The notes under the pieces are model-generated. The model had not been told where the DNA came from and searched no databases. It was given only the letters and a program-made list of their open reading frames with translations. DNA of 64,000 bases from Cranoglanis bouderius (lineage: Eukaryota; Chordata; Actinopteri; Siluriformes; Cranoglanididae): positions 31,275,255 through 31,339,254 of the forward strand of contig CM042539.1 in the NCBI GenBank assembly GCA_023630585.1, written 5' to 3'. Positions within the stretch are counted from its first letter, which is position 1, and every line of letters starts with the position of its first letter. This document shows, piece by piece, positions 1-9,897 of the stretch. The translations under genes and the position numbers were made by a program.

Positions 1-130
1 CCAGCTTCTCTTTTTTTCTCGCTTGGAAGTTAATATGAGGGGGAGGAAACGCAGCTTGTCGTGTTACAGAGAAACCGCACAGCATAAACTCCTCTGTCCT
101 GAAGACTACTGTTATGATCAGTATCATGAC
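1..130 (+). repeat. R1 dispersed repeat, partial copy cut by the window edge
   Basis: The segment running from a T-rich CTTCTCTTTTTTTCTC tract through GCAGCTTGTCGTG, ACAGAGAAACCGCA and CTCCTCTGTCCTGAAGACT recurs in the same order at about 6780, 31960, 33130 and 53690. This defines a family (R1) shared across the window. Confidence 0.7.
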
Positions 131-1320
131 TCGGACAGGAGGGTGTTTCCAGAGTCCCAGACATCTTTTATCCCATTGGCTCTGTCACATGAGTGTGTGT
201 GTGTTTGTGTGGTTTTACTATAGGCTAAAATTGTCGCTTTGTTCCCTTGTATTTCTCACCAGTTTATCTGCACAACATGTAATAATGACTCACAGTCACG
301 TGACGTAAACTGCTGAGTGAGCGCTGCATAGCTGTAGTAGTAGTAGTAGTAGTTGTTGTTGTTGTTTTTAAGAGTCTGATCAATTTTAAGGGCATTTTCA
401 GGTCTCCGTTACCGTGAACCCGAGCTCCCTTCTTGCATCCGCCAAGAAATATAAACCGGCCGCTTCAAAAGGTCAAACATTGTCAGCTTTCTTTTTACTG
501 GTGTAACTTAACCTTCATGTTCTGTTCACCATCCCGCAATAGATATCCCACTGACCCGGGCCTTCTCATACCAACAGTTACACACATTTTCTGGTTGAAA
601 ATAAACCTGTTCTTTGTACTTTTTATGCAATTTGTTTTCTTTCTCCACTCCCCCCCCTCACTGACCTGGGTCATTAACTCGTTAACTGAATCTTTGATCA
701 GAAAAATCAGCAATGCTGTGCTGAACTGCATTCCTCACACAATCAATTTCAGTGTTGAAAATAAATGTAGTGTGTAGAATCCACCACTAGAGGGCAGCAC
801 GATACGGGTAAAATATAAGAAAGCAAACGTTTGTATATACAGTAATAAGAGCAATAATATCGGATACAGAAATAGTGTCAGGTATCCATTAAAATCTTAA
901 TTGAGCAAAAGAACTACACTCCGAACTCACCCGTTATAAAATAAAACTTTTAAAAAAAAATAAATCTTTAGAATAATCGGTCGTGACCGGTGAAATTAAA
1001 ATAGACTGCTAAGAATACATTCCTGGTTGAGGAAAATACACTAGAAACCTTTGAATTTTAAATGGATTTAAAAGATAGTCTTTTATTTGTTTATTTTCTA
1101 TAATGTACTATTTAAAAAATATATTTTTGAATATTTGAATATGGAATGATTTTTAAATGTTTTATATGACTAGAGGAACTTAATTTATTAACAGAATGTG
1201 GAGTAAAAACCTTGATCTATCCTTATAACATTTATAAATGTAAATAGTTCATGATTTAAACAATTATTTAACAGAAATCAGTCAAATATAACTGTACAAT
1301 TGAGTGATATTTATTTGTAT
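131..1320. other. intergenic, no gene seen
   Basis: AT-rich unique sequence. It contains a short mixed (GT)n at about 194-215 and a GTA/GTT trinucleotide tract at 336-368. Its ORFs are short and without recognisable features. Confidence 0.6.
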
Positions 1321-1327
1321 ACACCTT

Positions 1328-1377
1328 TATTATTATTATTATTATTATTATTACTACTACTACTACTACGACTACTA
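1328..1377. repeat. (TTA)n passing into (CTA)n microsatellite
   Basis: Eight or so TTA units are followed by CTA units, an imperfect compound trinucleotide array. Confidence 0.9.
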
Positions 1378-1459
1378 ATACATTTAGTATTTTAGTATAA
1401 TACAGTGTTTCTTCTTTTTTGTTTTTATTTGTTGCTCAATATTACACTTTATTAAATAA

Positions 1460-1462
<3 letters not shown>

Positions 1463-1537
<75 letters not shown>
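1463..1537. repeat. (TA)n microsatellite
   Basis: About 37 uninterrupted TA dinucleotides lie directly upstream of the CpG-rich block. Confidence 0.95.
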
Positions 1538-1543
<6 letters not shown>

Positions 1544-1594
1544 TATTTATTTTATTTTTTAAAATTCATTTATTATGAGTTTATACGGTCTGTA

Positions 1595-2085
1595 GACTAC
1601 TTCCTGGTTGTCAGGGGGGCGGGGCGCTCACGAATTTACGTGTACGTTCGAGGAGGAGCTTAAACCTCCGTCGCTATAGTAACCAGGAAGGTAACGTAAA
1701 CGCGTCCGAGGTGTCGTGACTCGTAAGCGCGAACCCGGAGCGGACGGAGTCGGACCTTTTTTTTCTCCCGTGGCGCTCTTTAGTAAAATAACATAAGAAT
1801 AATTAAAAAAAGAAAGAAAATCACAGTCGGAGTTTAAATTCGGGAGACAGAAATGTTGTTTACTCGGCCAGAGGAATAAAACAGGATTTCCGCTGTGAGG
1901 CGCGAGCGGAAAATAAAGTGGCGGATAAAGCGCGGTGAAGGACCGAGGCGATGAGAGAAGGAGAAGGAGTCGGTGAATCGGTTGCGGAGTCGTTTGGTGT
2001 GTATGTCGGATTTATTTCACTTCGTTATCCGTTTATTATTGTGTACTTAGAAATATAAAACCATACATTAAAGGTGTGTAAGTAT
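1595..2085 (+). promoter_or_regulatory. CpG-rich promoter-like block, possible untranslated first exon of dipk2a
   Basis: This is the only stretch upstream of dipk2a with dense CpG, in otherwise AT-rich DNA. It contains a GC box (GGGGGGCGGGGC, 1614-1625), an RFX X-box-like site at 1670-1683 (GTCGCT-AT-AGTAAC), ETS-like CTTCCTGG/CCAGGAAG motifs and no TATA box at the expected place. Donor-like sequences near its 3' end (GTGTGTAAGT, about 2074-2083) could splice to the acceptor at 9896. A small ORF of 35 codons (1951-2058) is present but not recognised. The link to dipk2a is inferred from orientation and position; a divergent upstream gene is the alternative. Confidence 0.45.
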
Positions 2086-2344
2086 AGAGATTGACCTGAG
2101 CGCGAGAGCTCTTTTAATACTGCAACTTTTCGTTAACTTTTTGTTGTTGAGTGTAATGTGAGTTAGCCAGTGTGCTAATGAGGCTGCTGCTGGTGTGTTC
2201 AGGATTAATATATAATTCTTTAAAATATATTATTATTCCTATTTATTGCATAATTTGCACTTTATCTGGCCGATGATTATCTGAAAATGATCTATTCAGC
2301 CTTAGTTTACAGAACATTTGCTACGTTTTTATTTCAATACTTAA

Positions 2345-2345
<1 letters not shown>

Positions 2346-2395
<50 letters not shown>
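2346..2395. repeat. (AAT)n microsatellite
   Basis: About 16 AAT units follow the CpG-rich block. Confidence 0.9.
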
Positions 2396-2398
<3 letters not shown>

Positions 2399-2600
2399 TT
2401 TACATACAGTATATATAGTATTCATGATTAAAAATAACAATTTAACTGTCAAGTCAAGCTAAATGTAAATGTGGCTTATTTATTATAGAACTTAAAGTAT
2501 TCCCTTATCCTGTCCTGAACATTTAAACACTCATTAAAACTGACTCCAAGGTTTTTCCTCCAAAAGTGTCTTAAAACTTATTTTTTATCTGATGCAAACT

Positions 2601-3186
2601 TTAAACTACACTTAAATAATTATTTTTTTCATAAACTACATTTAAATAATTGTTTTTTGTGACAAACTACTTTTAAATAATTTTTTTTCATAAACTATGT
2701 TCACATAATTGTTTTTTTTGTCATAAACAACATTTAAATAATTTGTTTTTTTCATAAACTACATTTAAATAATAGTTTTTTGTGATAAACTACATTTACA
2801 TAATTGTTTTGTCATAAACTACATGTAAATAATTTGTTTTTTTATAAACTACGTTCAAATAATTATTTTTTTCATAAACTGCGTTTACATAATAATTGTT
2901 TTTGTCATAAACTACGTTTAAATAGTTTTTTTTTATAAACTATGTTTTCATAATTGTTTTTTGTGATAAACTACATTTAAATAATAGCTTTTTTTGTCAT
3001 AAGCTTCATCTATATAATAATTTCTTGTCATAAACTACATTTAAATAATTGATTTATGTCGTAAACTACGGTTAAATAATAGTTTTTTTGTCGTAAACTA
3101 TGTTTAAATACTTGTTTATGCCATAAACGATGTTTAAATGCATGTTTTTTTTCATAATCTATGTTTAAATAATTGTTTAAATAATT
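2601..3186. repeat. diverged AT-rich tandem array, ~31-bp unit, about 18 units
   Basis: Each unit has the form CATAAACTAC-ATTTAAATAATT followed by a G/T-rich TGTTTTTT run. Units differ by point changes (for example ACGTTTAAAT, ATGTTCACAT) and in T-run length. The array ends exactly where the 24-bp CpG-rich minisatellite begins. The only ORFs are short. Confidence 0.85.
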
Positions 3187-4817
3187 GAGACGAGTAAAGA
3201 CGTCCCGGTAGAGACGAGTAAAGGCGTCCCCGTAGAGACGAGTAAAGGCCTCCCGGTAGAGACGAGTAAAGGCGTCCCGGTAGAGACGAGTAAAGGCGTG
3301 CCGGTAGAGACGAGTAAAGGCCTCCCGGTAGAGACGAGTAAAGGCGTCCCGGTAGAGACGAGTAAAGGCGTGCCGGTAGAGACGAGTAAAGGCGTCCCGG
3401 TAGAGACGAGTAAAGGCGTCCCGGTAGAGACGAGTAAAGGCGTCCCGGTAGAGACGAGTAAAGGCGTCCCGGTAGAGACGAGTAAAGGCGTGCCGGTAGA
3501 GACGAGTAAAGGCGTCCCGGTAGAGACGAGTAAAGGCGTCCCGTAGAGTCGAGTAAAGGCCTCCCGTAGAGACGAGTAAAGGCCTCCCGGTAGAGACAAG
3601 TAAAGGCCTCCCGGTAGAGACGAGTAAAGACGTCCCCGTAGAGACGAGTAAAGACGTCCCCGTAGAGACGAGTAAAGGCCTCCCGTAGAGTCGAGTAAAG
3701 GCCTCCCGGTAGAGACGAGTAAAGGCCTCCCGGTAGAGACGAGTAAAGGCCTCCCGGTAGAGACGAGTAAAGGCCTCCCGGTAGAGACGAGTAAAGACGT
3801 CCCCGTAGAGACGAGTAAAGACGTCCCCGTAGAGACGAGTAAAGACGTCCCCGTAGAGACGAGTAAAGACGTCCCCGTAGAGACGAGTAAAGACGTCCCC
3901 GTAGAGACGAGTAAAGGCCTCCCGTAGAGACGAGTAAAGGCGTCCCCGTAGAGACGAGTAAAGGCCTCCCGTAGAGTCGAGTAAAGGCCTCCCGGTAGAG
4001 ACGAGTAAAGGCCTCCCGGTAGAGACGAGTAAAGGCCTCCCGGTAGAGACGAGTAAAGACGTCCCCGTAGAGACGAGTAAAGACGTCCCCGTAGAGACAA
4101 GTAAAGGCCTCCCGGTAGAGACGAGTAAAGGCCTCCCGGTAGAGACGAGTAAAGGCGTGCCGGTAGAGACGAGTAAAGACGTCCCCGTAGAGACGAGTAA
4201 AGGCCTCCCGGTAGAGACGAGTAAAGACGTCCCCGTAGAGACGAGTAAAGGCGTCCCGGTAGAGACGAGTAAAGGCGTGCCGGTAGAGACGAGTAAAGGC
4301 CTCCCGGTAGAGACGAGTAAAGGCCTCCCGGTAGAGACGAGTAAAGGCCTCCCGGTAGAGACGAGTAAAGGCGTGCCGGTAGAGACGAGTAAAGGCGTGC
4401 CGGTAGAGACGAGTAAAGGCGTCCCGGTAGAGACGAGTAAAGGCGTCCCGGTAGAGACGAGTAAAGGCCTCCCGGTAGAGTCGAGTAAAGGCGTCCCCGT
4501 AGAGACGAGTAAAGGCGTCCCCGTAGAGACGAGTAAAGGCGTCCCGGTAGAGACGAGTAAAGGCGTCCCGTAGAGTCGAGTAAAGGCCTCCCGTAGAGAC
4601 GAGTAAAGGCCTCCCGGTAGAGACGAGTAAAGGCGTGCCGGTAGAGACGAGTAAAGGCCTCCCGGTAGAGACGAGTAAAGGCCTCCCGGTAGAGACGAGT
4701 AAAGGCGTGCCGGTAGAGACGAGTAAAGGCGTGCCGGTAGAGACGAGTAAAGGCGTGCCGGTAGAGACGAGTAAAGGCCTCCCGGTAGAGACGAGTAAAG
4801 GCGTCCCGGTAGAGACG
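3187..4817. repeat. 24-bp CpG-rich minisatellite, about 68 units
   Basis: The unit is GAGACGAGTAAA followed by one of a few 12-nt variants: GGCGTCCCGGTA, GGCCTCCCGGTA, GACGTCCCCGTA or GGCGTGCCGGTA. Some units are 23 nt, with CCCGTA lacking one G. Others carry GAGTCGAG instead of GAGACGAG. The span of 1631 nt gives about 68 units. Because 24 is a multiple of three, long repetitive ORFs appear on both strands (for example PVETSKGV on plus); they shift frame at each 23-nt unit and are artefacts. Confidence 0.97.
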
Positions 4818-6190
4818 TTAGTTTTTGTGATTATGCGATGCGTCATTAATGTCATATTGTACTTAATGACTTATTACCGTCCTTTCCATATTCATAAACA
4901 TGCACCAAATACAGCATTACAGTTCATTCGCACAATAATTTTACTTCCCTGACTGATTTATTAACCGCGACCTGGAAGTTGATTTATGAAAACAGAAGAC
5001 TTTTTCCCAGGCGTCTCACTTCCCCTCCTGCGTTATGTTGCATGGCGTGAGGCACGTAGACACATTTGCGTCTTGTTTGCATAAGCAGCGCCTGTCGGAA
5101 GGATGTTTTTTTTTTCCTCCCTCAGAAGTCCAAACACGCCGTCGTGTCGGAATTCAGTCTCCGTGCCGACATTTACATTCGTTCATTTGGCTTTCAGATC
5201 CGCAGTGACTTACGAGTGAACCCTGAGTCTACGCTTCAGGTTTGTACTGAGCAACAAACAAACAAAAATAAAAAAGTTTTGTTTAAAAATGAAAAAATTA
5301 ATGAAGATTGTTTAAACATATCGAAATATTACTACTGTCCTAATATTATACAAAAAAAAAACAAACAAAAAAAAACAAGAAAGGACGAAACTGAGGTTGT
5401 ACATAAAAAAAAAAAAGTTCGCTTATCAACAGTTAATTAAGGTGAACTCTCGTTAAACTCTTCGCTGCTCTCTGTAGTTAGCTAGTATTTAGCTACTTCA
5501 CTAAGCTGCTTTCAGGTTGTGTTTAGATTCAGAAGAGGGGTGTGGTGTATCTCGAGCCCTATTGGCTCTTTCATAAGGAAATGCATCAACATACGGCAAC
5601 AAATTGCGGTGACTTTGCGTTTTTCTTATTCTGTTGGTCAGTGCTTAATGCTTTATTTTACGCAGAATAAGATAACACCCGGAGGAATGAATTAGCATGA
5701 GGTTTTTTGGGGTTTTTTTTGTTTTGTTTTGTTTTAATGCACGTGATCGATAGAAAATGGTGTTTCTTCTAGTCGTCAGTTGCTCAGGGAACCGGTGGCT
5801 TGTGTGCTCGGAGTCAGAACGACACTTTAATGAAAAACAAACCATCTGCCGGGATGAAGGTAGCAATTAGGCCTCATCTCAGTGCCCGAATTGATCTTGC
5901 AGGAAAATGTGGCACCCGCATACAGAGTTATGAAAGAATAATGAAAGTTATAAACTTCTCTTCTCCAGTCCCTATTAATGAGGAAATTATGCTAATACGG
6001 GAGCGTTTTTCTTTTTCTTGAGGCAACACAGACGCCGCTAGCTCAAGCAAATGACAAAAAAAGGGTGTGTTCGCTAACTAACCTGTTACTGTTGCTGCGT
6101 TCCTTATTGGCTCTTGTGGGTTCTTATTGGATTCCATTGAACATCCGCATTCAAGTAAAAAGGAGGTCGTGGTATAAGATGCTGATGATG
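4818..6190. other. non-coding, no gene seen
   Basis: Unique, AT-rich sequence with several A runs (about 5265-5415) and a T-rich stretch (5705-5735). ORFs of 60-125 codons here are composition-driven and lysine-rich, and none resembles a known protein. Confidence 0.5.
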
Positions 6191-6204
6191 TATAAGGAAT
6201 AGAA

Positions 6205-6352
6205 CATTTGGCATTGTGCTATTATAGGAAAATAATCAACGATGAGGTGGGGTGATGAAGCAGAGTTACCGTTAGCACCCTGAAATTGATTATTTTCTAT
6301 AACAGCACATCCTGAAGTGATGTGAAGTGTTTTATTCCCCGTATACCACTGC
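6205..6352 (+). repeat. R1 repeat, left portion
   Basis: It contains ATAGGAAAATAATCAAC, the GTGATGAAGC-AGAGTTACCGTTA...CACCCTGAAATTGATTATTTTC motif and the CAGCACATCCTGAAGTG-TTTTATTCC-TATACCAC string. These also occur at about 24540, 38690, 40550 and 52360. Confidence 0.7.
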
Positions 6353-6403
6353 AAGTTGCGGATTTTACTGTACGACGCTTCATACATTTTATCCATTTGT
6401 ATT

Positions 6404-6704
6404 TGGGGTCCAAGCACCAAAGGTTGGACCAATAATTGGCAGGATTATTGGTCCAAGCACCAAAGGTTGGACCAATAATTGGCAGGATTATTATTGAACC
6501 CAGGTGTAGCCCATGGACTGTATAATGCCCCCGTGACTTTTTTAAATTATAGGCATCCATGTACAACATTTCGTAGGCATGTACATCTTGTTAACAGATA
6601 TCACATTTGGAGGTTCGATTTACAATGGGTTGTCTCCGCTAATACAACGTTATGGTGTCATGCCAACCGACGTTGCCGCACCCTTGGTGCTTGGACCCAC
6701 CAGT
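6404..6704. mobile_element. putative palindromic (MITE-like) insertion nested in R1, with a 43-bp tandem duplication
   Basis: The ends carry inverted copies of GGTCCAAGCACCAA (left 6407-6420, right about 6688-6702). Near the left end a 43-nt segment is tandemly duplicated (6407-6449 and 6450-6492), so the terminal repeat occurs twice there. R1 sequence flanks it on both sides (6205-6352 and 6750-6990), so it looks inserted later. There is no coding capacity for a transposase. Confidence 0.55.
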
Positions 6705-6749
6705 CGCTGCTTGCGGCTGTGTTTACATTTGAAGAACATTCGTAAAAAG

Positions 6750-6990
6750 TTATCCGGCAGCTATAAACACTTGTTCTCTCACCAACTTCTCTTTTTCTCT
6801 CTCTCTTGAAGTTCAGAAAAGAAAAAAGCAGCTTGCCGTGTTACAGAGACCCCGCAATCAGTGTAAACTCCTCTGTCCTGAAGACTTTCCTGTGGTGGAA
6901 AACCTACAGACACTGGAGGCGATAATAAACATTTTCTTACAGAAAACTCCTTTGTAGGAATCCACAGTTAGTTACCAGCATCTGAGGGAT
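6750..6990 (+). repeat. R1 repeat, middle portion
   Basis: The order is CAGCTATAAACACTTGTTC-CTCACCA, CTTCTCTTTTTCTCTCTC, GCAGCTTGCCGTG, CTCCTCTGTCCTGAAGACTTTC-TGTGGTGGAAAACCTAC and TAATAAACAT. It matches the copies at 31960 and 53690. Confidence 0.75.
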
Positions 6991-7014
6991 GCAGTAACAT
7001 CGCACGTCAAACTT

Positions 7015-7425
7015 TTTTTTTTTTTATCCATTTATAGTTACATTTAACGTTGTGGAATGTCCGCAAAACAAGTGGTCACTTACCGGCTATAAACAATCGT
7101 TCCCTCACTCAGACGCCCTTTTTATTGTAATTTTTTTAAAGGATAGGACAAAAAAAATCATGTTTTCGAGAAACCCGACAACATAAAACAAAAGTCCTGA
7201 AGACTTTAACATGGTGGAAAAACTACTGACTGTTGCTAGAGATTCCCTCCAAAAACGCTATTAAAAGATTGCACACGTTTGCGCGGATCATCCGCCAAAG
7301 ACGTCCCTGTGAACGAGCTGCTCTTATAGAAACGTTTCAGAATATCAGAACCTGTGATTCGTAGCTTCTTCTGGCCAATCAGAATTGAAAATTCAACAGC
7401 ACTGTGTTATGATGATATGGTATAG
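7015..7425 (+). repeat. R1 repeat, second adjacent copy (right portion)
   Basis: The segment runs TATCCATTTATAGTTACATT-AACGTTGTGGAA, CTATAAACAATCGTTCCCTCACTC, GTCCTGAAGACTTTAACATGGTGGAAAAACTACTGAC, CTGCTCTTATAGAAAC, CCAATCAGAATTGAAAATTC and CAGCACTGTG. It parallels the copy at 32935-33620 in the same order. Confidence 0.7.
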
Positions 7426-8017
7426 TGTGGCAGTTGTAGCTAAGTCCTGGTTGTAGATCGTTTATGAGGACTTGAGCTGCGTGCTCGCTGTAATGTAGTG
7501 GACGTTGAACATTCATTGCTCACTTCTCAGCTTAATTACCCCGGGCACCAGGAAGAGAGAGTGTGTGCTGGTTGATTGTTGTCCCGGCAGCGTAATGCTT
7601 CTGTGATCAAACATTATCGACCGGAGCACTCAATAACCACAGCAGCTGCGGTTTTTCATTTCCAGGTCCAATGCGAGACACGGGGAACGTTCAGCCACTT
7701 AAAAGGTTGTATATATATATTCTTACTGCATGAGTTTTACTCTAGTTCTGCAAGTTATTAAGCTTGGAGTCTGTCTCTCCAAGTCTTTCTCTCTTTCTTG
7801 CTAAACCTGACTCGCCACCGAGAGCTGCATCCCGCCGTCTGGACTCCTCGAAGCCTAGGAGCTCTGGGCTCAGGCTTTGTGCCCAGTTTTCATCTGGAGT
7901 GTTGATGAAACCAGAGCTTGATGAGTCATCTCTCACCATCTGCCGGCGCTCTTAAACACACCAGATACGGCTTAGTTTTCTCTTCTCTGCCTACGTGCCG
8001 ATGTAAGCGAAGTTTTC

Positions 8018-8049
<32 letters not shown>

Positions 8050-9895
8050 CTTTTTTTTTTCTTCGAGGAAAGTGGCTACTCTTTGTGTGTGTAAATTCAT
8101 GAGGGTTTTATTGCACTTTCTTTTCCAGCTCATAAACCTCAGTGAGAGAGCGAGAGCAGCAGTGCGGCGTGGTACATTTTGTCTGTTACATTGTTCCGGT
8201 GATTAATGCCATCCCTGACTAACTCAGCACACCTACTCATAAAAGTCTTCTCTTTTCCTTTTTTTTTTTTTTTTTTTTTTAATAACAACAGTTTCTCAGT
8301 ATGTGGCATAAAGCCTTGAATATGTTCATAATCAGCTGGGAGTTCCTAGGATTTCAAGTAGTCATGTGACCAGCATTGAAACGATTGTTTTAATGATTAC
8401 CTAATAAATCCGATCTACAACTGTACAGTTTCGGTTCCCATTGTGGCCTCAGATTCCCGTTCATTTGAATTAGACTTCCTGTCACCTTGCATCATCCTCT
8501 AGCCTCTCTTATCTACAAGGCAGAACTGCCACTCACTGAATGGTTTTTGTTTTTCGCACCGCCCCGGAGTGTAAAGACCAGCAATCGTCGATTTCCGAAA
8601 CAACACCAACCGTCCCAATAGGACTGTACTGTTCAACGTAAGGAAGTGGATGTAAAATCTTTATCTTAGAAGTTAGAATACTGACTGCAATCCCTAAGCA
8701 CGCGGTTAGCGAGCTCGAGCCTGCCGTCTCTCACCTGCCTGAGTTAGCTTCATCCGAACGATCCGATTTTGTTCCCCGTAGTCGTTACATATTTATTTTA
8801 TGTGACGGCCGCCAGCCGTGTGTTTTATTGAACCTCCTTTAAACGGCTCAAGTCTTCGTGATGTGGGAATTGAAGCAGTGCGAAATGAGATAATTGGTGA
8901 CTCATACTGGTGTGAAAGCAATCAGAAAGTCGCTCATTTAGCTGGAGCGTGTAAGGACTCATTTGTAGACGCGTATAGTCTCTTTGTGGATTGCGCTAAT
9001 GGTTATGAACGGAAGACAAAAGCGCTCCCTGTCATTTTAAAGTAATTAAATTTCCTTGTCGCCCGAAGGACAAGGATGAGATATGTACACCATTGTCCGG
9101 TCTTATCAAATTGGTCCTGGCGCACGTCCTTATATCCTCCTGCTTTCTTTTTTTTATCTCCCCAATTACGCTTTGCAATTAAATTTAATATCGAAGGATC
9201 ATACGCGAGAGATTTGCCCGGTCTCGGTACACGTCGACTCAGCTGAATTGCGTTCCAGGCGTAGATGAAAAAGGCAGAAGGATAAAAACCACTGTGCTTT
9301 TAAAAGTTTTACCGAGAAACTCTTGAGAAACGACTTTTTAATTGCAAGAAGACTTTGCTTGATTTGTCACACTTTCAGAAAGTTTAGGCCGAGTCATATG
9401 ATAATGTAGTGCCGTTACTGCGATATTAACATCGTGATGCACTTTTCATGGATATCATCGAGCGTGAAGTGCTATCAGGACTTGAGTAAAAATATCTCTG
9501 AAGGTAGAGTTCTCCATGATGGCAAATATATCACGATTCTCAAGGACATTTCTATGATACAGGATATTTAGGTTTGCACGCAAGTAGCCAATAATACCAC
9601 AGTTTAAAAATAAATTAAAGAACGGTTTGTTTTGTTAACAAATTTAATGTAAAATCCATGCATTTAAGTGCATCAAGTCTTTTTTGCTAAGATTTTATTC
9701 TTTACTCTTCCACATAAGCATTTGTGTGGCTTGGGCCTTAAGATGGATGTTACGTAATTTCCTCGTAATGGGCTCCGTCTTGTTTCTGCGTAGACATCCA
9801 TTCTTTTAAACAATAAGACCTTAAAGCAGCCCTGGTAATGTCTTCCTACATATCTGTGAATTGTTTAGTGTAAAATAAGATTTCTTTTCTTTTCA
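7426..9895. other. non-coding, no gene seen apart from simple repeats
   Basis: Unique sequence with a (TA)n tract at 8021-8049 and a T run at 8259-8280. Short ORFs (for example 8818-9045) have no recognisable features. Confidence 0.5.
7742..7955 (-). other. unrecognised open frame on the minus strand, possible exon or conserved element
   Basis: A 65-residue minus-strand frame (7742-7939) begins MVRDDSSSSGFINTPDENW. It has mixed, non-repetitive composition unlike the simple-repeat ORFs nearby. Plus-strand translation of the same stretch is also open. No family is recognised, and chance openness is quite possible. Confidence 0.15.
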
Positions 9896-9897
9896 AG

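Larger units (their letters stand above)
2086..9897 (+). other. putative 5' UTR intron / upstream region of dipk2a
   Basis: No recognisable coding exon lies here. Contents in order: (AAT)n, an AT-rich tandem array, the 24-bp minisatellite, unique AT-rich sequence with A and T runs (4818-6190), R1 repeat pieces with a nested palindromic element (6205-7425), and largely unique sequence with a (TA)n and a T run (7426-9897). Calling it an intron depends on the proposed first exon at about 1.6-2.1 kb. Confidence 0.35.

Noticed and set aside
3152..4855. Long minus-strand ORFs (up to 567 codons) and plus-strand PVETSKG ORFs over the minisatellite
   Set aside because: The 24-nt unit is divisible by three and stop-free in several frames. 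Both strands are open, units of 23 nt shift the frame, and there is no start context or unique sequence.
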